From positions 434,001 to 498,000 of the forward strand of contig NZ_CP081302.1 in the NCBI RefSeq assembly GCF_019720735.1: a DNA stretch of 64,000 bases, read 5' to 3'. This document shows, one piece after another, positions 56,232-64,000 of the stretch (position 1 is its first letter; each line of letters opens with the position of its first letter). The notes beneath the pieces are model-generated. The model saw only the letters and a list, made by a program, of their open reading frames with translations. It did not search any database and was not told the DNA's origin. A program made the translations under genes and the position numbers. The DNA is from Mycoplasma sp. Ms02 (lineage in GTDB: Bacteria > Bacillota_I > Bacilli_A > Mycoplasmatales > Metamycoplasmataceae).

Positions 56232-58348
56232 TTAGAAATTAATCTGTAAATTCTTTTTTCACCTGTAAGTGCTTCAATATTTTTATTTGTTGATCCATCT
56301 TTTCCCATTACTTTTGCTGAGATGTAAAAACCGTCTTCATCTTTTAGAATTCAAAACTTCGGATCTGAGTTTCACGGTCCTTTAGCTGAACCGTTAACGA
56401 TAATAAGAACATCTTCTTTATCTTTGTAAGCTTTTTTTACATTTAAATTAACAATGTATTTCAAAGATTCATCTGAAAATCCAAAAAACTCTAATTCTGT
56501 TTTTGTGGTGAACGAACCTTCTTTATGTGCGTATCATTTGCCTTCTAAAGTGTTGTAAACAATATTCATTCTGTTTTTAGAAGTATCCTTATATTGATCG
56601 AAAAGATTTGAAATAGTAGAAATATTTTCGTTAGTAAAAGGGTTGAACACTTTCTCTTGCTGAAGCAATTCATTCAACTTTAATGATTTTTCTTCAAGAG
56701 TAAGATCTTGTACCTCTTCATTAGAGTCTTCAATATCAGTTGTTTCATCCTGTTTTTCTTTAATTTCTCCCTGATTTTCTTCTGAAGTTTCATTATCAAC
56801 TTCGTCATGTTTTTCAGAAGCGAAAACATTTTGTTCAGATTCATCAGAAATAGTTTGTTTTTGTGCTTCTGGACGTTCTTGTTCGGGTGTAGTAACAACA
56901 GTTTCGTTCGCCGTTTCCTGACTTGTTTGTTCAGAAGTTCTTGATGTTGATTCCTTTTCGGTCTCAGGATTCGCCAGGTCACGATCTTGTGTCTCACTTT
57001 GTTTTTCTTCTTCATTTTCTGTTTCTGAGTGTAGGGAATCTTGCGAACTTTTTTTATCGTTAGTATTAATTTCTGAATCTTTTGTGTTTTGTTCTGGATT
57101 TTCATTGACAGGATTTTGTATTTCTTTTAAAGAAGAATCTTCATTTTTGTTTTGAGAATCATTTTCTGTCTGATCTTGAGCATGTTCGTTTTGAGAATCA
57201 TTTTCTGTCTGGTCTTGAACAGGTTCGTTTTGAGAATCATTTTCTGTCTGGTCTTGAACAGGTTCGTTTTGAGGATCTACTATTGTAGATGTGTTATCAT
57301 CAGCAACTTTAGTTTCTTCTAATTGCTTTGAATAAACAAAATCATACTCTTTACCTTTGTATGTGATGTGAAGTGTAATTTGACCCTGAGATTCATAATT
57401 TTCATTTTCGAATTCTAAATATTTTGCTCCTGTATCTGTACGAGTTAAGAACCCTATTAATTTTTTGTCAATGTTATCTGCAAAAGTAATAAATTTATTT
57501 AAGCCTCATCCTACACCTTCGCCATCATTTGATAAGTATAATCTTGTTTTGTATGATCTTTGCTTGTTATGCTCATGTGATGCATCAACTGCTGATCAGT
57601 TTAATTCGCCTTTACGAAGATTTTTGGATGTTAAAACAAACTCTTCTTCTACTGAAGGAGTTGATTGGTTCATGTTTTCTGATTGGTTATTTGAGTTTGT
57701 TTCAGTTGTTTCTGGTTCAGAGTTTTGCTGAGAATCAGAAACTTCTGAAGAACTTATATTCTGATTTTCATTTTGGGTTTCAGATGTTTGATTTTCATTC
57801 TCAGAACTTTCTTCGTTTTGTGTAGTAGTATCTGATTCTATGTTTTGTTGGTCATTTTCATCGTTGTTATCTGAATTATTTTGAATTTGGTCTGACTCTT
57901 CGCTTGGTGTGGTTGGATTTGTGTCATTTTCAAGTTCACTCAGTATGGCCATTTGCTTTTCTAGCTCTTCATACTGCCTTTGTAATAAGCTAAGAGAAAG
58001 TTTCTTTTCCTCTTCTGTTTGATCAGAAAGATACTTTTCAGGATTTTTTATAAATCTCTTTGATGTTTCTACTGCAAGTTTAAGGTAATCTTTGATTGTA
58101 CCCTCTTCCATTTTTTCTAAAACTCAAGCAGAGCTCTCTACGTATTTTTTGTAAAGATCAACAATCTGGTTATCTATTTCTGTTAGTTTAGACCCATTGT
58201 TGTTTTGCTGTTTTTCTACAGTATTCGACTGATTTTCAGCAGGGCTTGACTGTGTTTCAGCAGCACTTCCACAAGCTGCTGTAACTAAAGGTGCAACAGT
58301 TAGTGTTGAAAAAACACCTAATTTAAGTAAGAATTTTTTAGACTTCAT
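56192..58348 (-). CDS. Lipoprotein, N-terminal part of the surface nuclease
   Basis: 718 aa as it stands. A signal peptide with lipobox TAAC (Cys26) is followed by a helical segment (about 45-125), an acidic Gln/Asn/Glu/Ser spacer (about 133-236), a small beta domain (TRLYLSNDGEGVGWG and following), a second long acidic spacer (about 350-560) holding 39-bp repeats, and another beta-rich domain (about 565-705) ending in EKRIYRLISKESISDE. The frame then ends six codons later at TAG (56192-56194). The nuclease domain continues immediately in another frame, so this is most likely the truncated first part of one large nuclease lipoprotein. A GGAGGA Shine-Dalgarno precedes the ATG. Confidence 0.82.
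57149..57265 (-). repeat. 39-bp tandem repeat, three copies, coding
   Basis: Three direct units (57149-57187, 57188-57226, 57227-57265) plus a partial fourth, encoding 13-residue units of the form NEPVQDQTENDSQ in the lipoprotein spacer. The last two complete units are nearly identical, suggesting recent slippage or expansion. Confidence 0.8.
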
Positions 58349-58365
58349 AATGTTCCTCCACTTTC

Positions 58366-58393
58366 ATTTTAAAATATGAACGAAAACCTGCAA
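58366..58393 (-). promoter_or_regulatory. Promoter of the nuclease lipoprotein
   Basis: On the minus strand TTGCAG (58388-58393), 16-nt spacer, TAAAAT (58366-58371), about 18 nt before the ATG. A near-palindrome GGAAAATTTCC (58402-58412) lies just upstream. Confidence 0.45.
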
Positions 58394-58512
58394 GTTTTAA
58401 TGGAAAATTTCCACATTTTTGGGCTTTTTTGCCTTTTGTAAGTTTTAAATTCAAATAATGTAAAATTTAAATAAATTCCTTACTGCAGGGATCTAATTAT
58501 AAAGGGGAAATT

Positions 58513-60132
58513 ATGATTGAAGTGCAAAATTTATCAAAAGTTTTTAGTGATAAGAAACTTTTTGAGAACGTTACACTGAAGTTTACAGAGGGTAATACCT
58601 ACGGTATTATCGGTGCCAACGGTGCTGGTAAGTCAACTTTTCTAAAAATTTTAGCAGGAACTGTTGAACAAACTTCAGGACAAGTGATTATTGAAAAAGG
58701 AAAAAGAATTTCCGTGTTATCACAAAACCATAACGAGTACGACGATATGATTGCAACAGAAGTTGTTATCATGGGTAATACAGAGTTATACCAAATCAAA
58801 GAACAAAAGGATGCGATTTACGCAAATCCCGAAGCAACAATGGAAGATTACACATTAGCAGGTGAGCTTGAAGAAAAGTTCGGAAACTTAGGTGGGTGAA
58901 CAGCAGAAAACGATGCACAAGAATTATTGAGTAACCTTTCTATTCCAGCTGATAAATGAAATGTAACAATGAGAGAGCTTACGGCTAACCAAAAAATTAA
59001 GGTTTTACTTGCTAAAGCACTTTTTGGAAATCCTGATATCTTGATCATGGATGAACCGACTAACCACCTTGACTTAAAAAGCATTAAATGACTTGAAGGT
59101 TTCTTAATTGATTATCCAAATGTTGTTATTGTCGTATCTCACGACAGCGACTTTTTAGATGCAATCTGTACAAACATTGTAGATATCGATTTTTCAGAAG
59201 CTAAAATGTACAGTGGAAACTATTCATTCTGAAAACAATCTTCTGAACTAGCTCGCGAAATGACAAAACAGTCTAACTTGAAAAAAGAAGCTCAAATCGA
59301 AAAACTGAAAGAGTTCATTGCTCGATTCAGTGCTAACGCTTCGAAGTCTAAACAAGCTACAAGTAGAAAAAAATCATTGGAAAAAATTACTCTTGATGAA
59401 ATAAAACCATCAAACCGTAAGTATCCTTTCGTAAGATGAGACATGCACCGTGATCACGGTAAACAAATTCTTTCAGTTGAAAACTTAACTTACGTCAACG
59501 ATGCAGGTGAAACACTATTCGAAAACGTTTCATTTAGCCTTTACCCAGGCGAAAAAATGGTTATCATCGGTGAGGATGATATCGCAAAAACCAGATTACT
59601 ACAAATTTTGGTTGGTGAACTTCAACCAACATCAGGTGAAGTTGTTTGAGGTCAAACAATTAAGCACAGCTACTTCCCAAACGATAACTTAAAATACTTT
59701 GGTAATCCTGAGGAAACAATTTTAGATTGAATAAGTAAATGACCTCTTGAAAACTCAACTCAAGAAACTAAAGATAACAGTGACTCAAGAATGAGAGGGT
59801 TCCTTGGTCGTATGCTTTTCTCAGCTGATTCAGTATTTAAGAAAGTTAATGTAACAAGTGGAGGGGAAAAAGCCCGTTTAATGTTTTCAAGAATGATGCT
59901 ACTTGAAAGTAACTTCTTAATACTTGATCAACCTTTAGATCATCTTGATACAGAAAGTATCGACTCTGTTATCGAAGGTGTTAACACTTACAAGGGTGGA
60001 GCAATTTTTACAACATACAACCGTGCATTCGTTAACCAATGTGCTGACGTGATTCTTGAATTACAAGAGCCAGGATCAAGTTTCCTGTTTAGAGGAACAC
60101 TTGAAGAGTACGAAGAAGCCATGAATTACTAA
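58513..60132 (+). CDS. ABC-F family ATPase with one degenerate ATP site
   Basis: 539 aa, two ATP-binding domains and no membrane segments: ABC-F proteins act on the ribosome (translation factors, antibiotic protection). Domain 1 has an intact Walker A GANGAGKST (34-42), Walker B ILIMDEPTNHLD and VSHD, but its signature is LTANQ. Domain 2 has an intact signature (TSGGEKAR) but a ruined Walker A (GEDDIAKTR, from residue 353), DQPLDHLD in place of DEPTNHLD, and TTYNR in place of SHDR. The linker between them is basic and helical as in the family. Divergent from the nuclease lipoprotein; AAGGGGA precedes the ATG. Confidence 0.93.
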
Positions 60133-60133
60133 G

Positions 60134-60157
60134 AAAAAAGTGGAGAAGTCCACTTTT
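60134..60157. terminator. Bidirectional terminator after the ABC-F gene
   Basis: Stem AAAAGTGGA/TCCACTTTT with a GAAG loop and A/T runs, between the ABC-F stop and the stop of the convergent membrane gene at 60167. Confidence 0.85.
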
Positions 60158-60166
60158 TTAAATATT

Positions 60167-60961
60167 TTAATCGTAAATGTTTTTTAAGTATCAACTTTCG
60201 GTTCTTCTTCACCATGTTTGCTTGCGAATGTTGATATTTTTGAGTTTTACTTTAGAAGTTAGAATATCTTTTATGTATTGAACCACTTCATCTGAATATT
60301 GTTCTTTATTCTTTAAAATTAAATAAACAAGCAAAATTTCAGGATTTTGAACTCCATAAACTTTGTTTCAAACAAATGAATGATTGTTTAGTAAAACTTG
60401 ATAATAACTTTTAAAGTTTACCATTTCAGTTCAAGAAGCGTTTGTTTCTCATTTCTCATCAATGAAATGCGATACTAACTCAGATCTATCGGCAGGTTTT
60501 TCTTCAGTTTGCTGATCCAGTTTTGCTAAAACTAATTCTGTTTGTCTTTTCATTTTTTTAATCTTGTATTTAAGTTCAATAGGGTTAGAAGACATGGATA
60601 TACCATGAACAAAGAGTAAAAACAAAGACAAGTGTAAAGTAATTAAAGATAAGTAATTTAAACTTTCTTTTAAAACAACGAAAATGAATAAACTTACAAC
60701 TCATCCGATTATTATTATTCAACTTCTTAAATAGGAATTCATTGTCAAACTATTAAGCTGCTTTTCTAGATTTTGTTTGAATTGTTTAATCAAAATGACA
60801 ACATTAACAGGTACTTTTTCATCTTTTTTAAGTGAAAGTATAGTTGCATTTATTTGATTGTTAAAGGAAAAAAGAACTATTTGTTTTCTCGTTCTGCTTT
60901 CTGAATATTCAAAAAGACCGTTTACTAGTATAACAATGACTAAGATTAAAACTGCTGGCAT
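60167..60961 (-). CDS. Membrane protein of unknown function
   Basis: 264 aa. A hydrophobic N-terminal segment (about residues 2-16) is followed by a charged helical stretch, a pair of membrane segments (about 80-120) and a soluble, basic C-terminal half with several UGA Trp codons. No recognisable motif. It is the third gene of a tight minus-strand cluster: its ATG overlaps the stop of the preceding gene (TAATG). The arrangement of hairpin-like membrane segments flanked by soluble helices is shared with the gene before it, so the two may work together. Confidence 0.78.
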
Positions 60962-61689
60962 TATTTTTCCTCCGAAATGATTTTATGTTCGGCTATTAGC
61001 TCACATATGAAGTTTCCCTTTGAATAATTTACACCTTCTTTGAAAACTCAAAACATAAACTCTAGAATCATCATCTTTTCATTATTGTCACGAACTTCTC
61101 TTAAGAAATAAAGCGTGTTTATATCATCTGCTGCAGCAATTTTAGACATAAACTGAATTTGTCTAATACTTTTATCTCTTATTCTGTACACCTCTTCATC
61201 ATATCAGTTTGAATATGTTGCTGAGTTGCATGATGTTGGCAGCACTAAGGGATTATCTTCAATAATGAAACTTTCTATTTCCTTTTTTATGACTTTTTCG
61301 TTAAAAGTAAAAGATATCATTATAACAAAGCCGATAAGTACAGAAATTACCGAAAAAACAAAACCAGAAACGAAAATGAATAAAGTAATATTACTTATCA
61401 CACTGATCAAAATAATAGTACAAGACACCAAACAAATCAAGTAAATAAGGCTTATCAAAAAACATGGAATAAGTCTTTTGTATATTAAAAAACTTTTTTT
61501 GCTTTTCAAAAACAAATTACAACCTTGCAAAACCCTTTTATTAGGTATTCTGGTTTTCGACTCTTTTTTAAACCTTATTATGTTTTTTCTTGCGCTTACT
61601 ATTAGAAGGGTTTTTCCTTTTACGATGTAAGTTAATCAAAAAATCAAAATAAGTCCAAAAAAGTTTATTGCAAAGCTTATTAATAGCAT
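60961..61689 (-). CDS. Membrane protein of unknown function
   Basis: 242 aa. One N-terminal membrane segment (about residues 2-22), a lysine/arginine-rich stretch, two long hydrophobic segments (about 70-125), then a soluble acidic C-terminal half. UGA encodes Trp at least three times. The ATG lies 2 nt after the stop of the 470-aa gene and its own stop overlaps the next ATG, so all three genes are coupled. I recognise no family. Confidence 0.78.
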
Positions 61690-61691
61690 TT

Positions 61692-63104
61692 TTAGCCTAG
61701 ATTATCAACCACTATATTATTTTTTAAGGTTCTTACGTATCATGTTCCTCTAGCTGGATTATAGACTTTTTGCAAACCTAGAAGTCTAAGCTCGAACTGA
61801 GTTTTGTATAAAAGGTCAGATATCGAGAAAGTTTCACCAGTTAAAACATTTCTGAATTCTAAATTTTTTCCTCCGTAACCGCCTTTTTCGTATTCGAGTT
61901 CTTGTTTTGTTTCGTTTGTGACAACTCATTTAACGCCTGTGCTTTTGTAAATATCTATGATATCCATAAATTCCATAACCTTATTAGAAAGACCATCGAA
62001 AAATTGTTCTGCGATTTTGTCGTTCTCAGAAATTTTATCAAGTTCTCTAATATTGTTAGCTAATGCTGGAACTCCTGTTATAACAGAGTATAAACTACCA
62101 GCGAACCCTAATACTCTTCCTGTCTTACCTAAAAATCCTGAAATTTTGTTAAAAAGCTTTTTGCTTATTATCCTTAAGGCTCCTGTTCCTGCATCTAAAC
62201 CATTCTTAAAATCGGTTAGAACACTTAAGAAATTGTCTACACCTTTGCCAAAGAAAATTTCTATTAAACCCATATTTTCCTCGGTGATTACTAATTTTTG
62301 TTTTATGAAAGTTTTGGCTAATGATAAACCACCAGATACTGCTGCAGTAGCCACTGATGTCCCAAATAAAAACGGAGAAGCAGCTGCACCAATACCTGTA
62401 ATAAATACGAAAGCTCCTGCAATTCCTGACAGAAAACTTACTACTGTACTGAAATTATCCAATTTTATAATTGTCCTTAATATATTTGAATAAAATTCAT
62501 GATTCTCACTTAGTTTTGCCCTTATACTTTCGACTTCATTTGAAGTTCTATTTATTTCATCAATTTGTAAACCAATATATTTAGAATTTTTGTATTTATT
62601 ATTCAACTCTATATTAACGTTACCCGATGAAGTTCTAACATATGTAAACTTTGAATTTTTTGAATTTGAGGCATATTCCTTTTCCACATTTTTTAAAATT
62701 TTCTTAGTTTCTAGAATTTTCTCTGTCATTTGAGCTATGTATAGTGAATACATATTGTCTATTTTTTTCGAAATTTCTTGTTTTATTTGTTGTTTTTGAA
62801 TGTTATTATTTGAAAAACTGTTTTCTATGATTGTATATAACATTGTTTCAAATTCAGTTTTAGTCAACTGGCTAACTATACTTTTAGTAGATGTTTTTTT
62901 ATCTAAAATTTTGCTTAGTAATTCATTGTTATTGACTATTTTTGAAATACTTGGGTTATTTAAATCTATAGTTAATTGATAACTACTCTGCTCTTTCGCC
63001 TTTATAACATTTGTATTTGGTTGTGCAGTATGAACTATACTAGCACCTAATTGTGTTGTGCCTTCCACGTTTTGTAATAAATTTAATAAATTTTTTGTTT
63101 TCAT
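61692..63104 (-). CDS. 470-aa protein with hydrophobic hairpin-like segments, unknown
   Basis: No signal peptide. The N-terminal 200 residues are helical and polar (Lys, Asn, Ser, Glu). A long Gly/Ala-rich hydrophobic stretch (about residues 216-265, with FLSGIAGAFVFITGIGAA) is followed by a second such region (about 319-352). The C-terminal 80 residues are soluble, with Gly/Tyr and ending NNIVVDNLG. Long apolar, Gly-rich segments buried in an otherwise soluble helical protein resemble the insertion hairpins of alpha-helical pore-forming toxins or colicin-like proteins, but no family can be named. Strong GAGGAG Shine-Dalgarno; first gene of the cluster with two membrane proteins. Confidence 0.8.
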
Positions 63105-63136
63105 TTTTACTCCTCGAAAATTTTTTTCACAAATAA

Positions 63137-63142
63137 ATTATA
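63137..63142 (-). promoter_or_regulatory. Candidate -10 of the three-gene cluster
   Basis: TATAAT on the minus strand, 32 nt before the ATG at 63104. The 282-nt gap 63105-63386 holds this, an inverted repeat (63288-63323) and the rplQ terminator; I see no gene in it. Confidence 0.4.
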
Positions 63143-63287
63143 TAAAAGTAACCATAGGTAAAATGTTTTTAAATAAAACTAAATATAAAAGTGGAAATTT
63201 TCCAGTTTTTCTTTTATTCATTCCGTTAACATTTTATATAACAAGTTCTAAACAAGTTAATAACCAAATTACTAAAAAAACTAAAAG

Positions 63288-63323
63288 TTATTAACAATTA
63301 GAAAAATGGGTGATTGTTAATAA
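63288..63323. repeat. 11-bp perfect inverted repeat with related spaced copies
   Basis: TTATTAACAAT (63288-63298) and ATTGTTAATAA (63313-63323) are perfect inverted copies 14 nt apart. GTTAA-type 9-mers recur at 63225, 63256, 63287 and 63316, spaced 31, 31 and 29 nt. No T run follows, so it does not look like a terminator. Confidence 0.4.
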
Positions 63324-63341
63324 GTGAAAAAGTTATATTAA

Positions 63342-63365
63342 AAAACATCACAGCAGTGATGTTTT
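63342..63365 (-). terminator. Terminator of the rpoA-rplQ operon
   Basis: Stem AACATCAC/GTGATGTT with an AGCA loop, followed on the minus strand by T6, shortly after the rplQ stop. Confidence 0.85.
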
Positions 63366-63386
63366 GATGGTTGATTAAAAGGGAAA

Positions 63387-63758
63387 TTAAACAAGTTCAA
63401 TAATTGCCATTCTTGTGTTGTCACCTTGACGTTTTGGTAACTTAATAATTCTTGTGTATCCACCTTGTCTTTCGTTGTATTTAGGTGCGACTGTGTCAAA
63501 TACGTATTTTAGTAATTCAACTTCTTGTTTTTCTACTTTAACTGTTAAAGGACGTAGGTATGCTGCAACTAAACGACGATTTGCTAAAGTTGGGTTTTTA
63601 GCTTTTGTAATCATTCTTTCAGCTTTTCTACGTAATTCTTTTGCTCTTGTTACTGTTGTTGTAATTCTTCCGTTAGCTAATAATTCACTTGTTAGTGAAC
63701 GCATTACACCATTTCTTCATTTTGTATCACGTGAATAAATTTGTTTTGGATTTGCCAT
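63387..63758 (-). CDS. rplQ: 50S ribosomal protein L17
   Basis: 123 aa. Begins MANPKQIYSRDTKWRNG (UGA Trp) and contains the family core SLTSELLANGRITTTVTRAKELR, with GGYTRIIKLPKRQGDNTRMAIIELV at the end, all typical of bacterial L17 (normal length about 120). Follows rpoA by one base, the conserved end of the S10/spc/alpha ribosomal cluster. Confidence 0.97.
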
Positions 63759-63759
63759 A

Positions 63760-64000
63760 TTATTCATCTCCTTTTCTTAGTGAAAACCCGTATTCATTAA
63801 TTTTTTGTACGATTTCATCTAATGATTTTTTACCAAGGTTTTTAGTTTGCTCAAGTTCATCGTATGTCATTGCTGCAACTTCAGAAATCTTTGATTTTCC
63901 GATTCTTCTTAGTGCATTCAATGAACGAACTGATAAGTTTAATTGGTTAATATCTAAATCAGTTTCAGTAGGTTCTACTTCTTGTTCTTTTTCATCATAG
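63760..64000 (-). CDS. rpoA: RNA polymerase alpha subunit, C-terminal part
   Basis: Only the last about 80 residues lie in the window; the rest is beyond the right edge. The sequence has the alpha-CTD helix-hairpin-helix pattern: LSVRSLNALRRIGKSKISE, MTYDELEQTKNLGKKSLDEI, ending in KGDE. The alpha-CTD contacts DNA and activators. Immediately upstream of rplQ as in most bacteria. Confidence 0.95.
   Translation of the reverse strand, partial: YDEKEQEVEPTETDLDINQLNLSVRSLNALRRIGKSKISEVAAMTYDELEQTKNLGKKSLDEIVQKINEYGFSLRKGDE

Noticed and set aside
57149-57265. CRISPR array
   Set aside because: The repeats are contiguous with no spacers, are coding and in frame, and no cas gene is present.
58401-58414. 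Operator shared with 63191-63204 (TGGAAAATTTCCAC on opposite strands)
   Set aside because: In AT-rich DNA many 14-mer pairs are expected by chance in 64 kb, and the two sites differ in distance and orientation relative to their genes.

Overview
The window is from a wall-less bacterium of the Mollicutes (Mycoplasma in the broad sense). UGA is read as tryptophan throughout: at conserved Trp positions such as the thioredoxin WCGPC site, and in many genes that stay open in one frame only if UGA is sense. The DNA is visibly AT-rich, signal peptides are of lipoprotein type, and several surface proteins are enormous. I cannot name the species from sequence alone; the content (giant anchored surface proteins, MG467/468-like ABC pair, MnuA-like nuclease) suits the Mycoplasmopsis/Metamycoplasma side of the group.

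Layout. 1-1146: 5' three quarters of a 16S rRNA gene (minus). 1311-3186: def and a membrane protein (plus). 3297-6346: rpsL-rpsG-fusA (minus). 6677-24325: a minus-strand operon of two back-to-back giant helical surface proteins (2891 and 2910 aa) ending in a 75-aa membrane peptide. 24505-31596: minus-strand pair acpP plus a 2290-aa anchored protein with repeats, Ig-like segments, an M60/enhancin-type metallopeptidase module, a PA14-like domain and C-terminal binding domains. 31679-33883: lipoprotein with a transglutaminase-like Cys-His-Asp triad (plus). 33917-37511: rsmE-mnmE-tatD-ksgA (minus). 37587-38288: PQ-loop transporter-like protein. 38310-38966: two tandem thioredoxins (minus). 39109-42577: pth-tilS and ftsH (plus). 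42676-51422: a 2619-aa FtsX/MacB-type permease overlapping its ATPase. 51547-54801: a second transglutaminase-like lipoprotein. 54870-58348: a lipoprotein/DNase I-like nuclease broken by a frameshift (minus). 58513-60132: an ABC-F ATPase with one degenerate ATP site. 60167-63104: three tightly packed minus-strand genes of unknown function, one with hydrophobic hairpin-like segments. 63387-64000: rplQ and the C-terminal end of rpoA (minus).

How it fits together. Housekeeping blocks (translation, RNA modification, proteolysis, redox) alternate with a large cell-surface set. The surface set contains long rods, a probable glycoprotein-directed protease, two transglutaminase-fold lipoproteins, a nuclease and a giant ABC export/extraction system. 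In the lipoprotein enzymes the catalytic domain sits behind a long acidic, low-complexity spacer, suggesting enzymes held away from the membrane. Six first genes of transcription units have a TATAAT-like box only about 6-10 nt before the ATG and no Shine-Dalgarno, suggesting leaderless transcripts.
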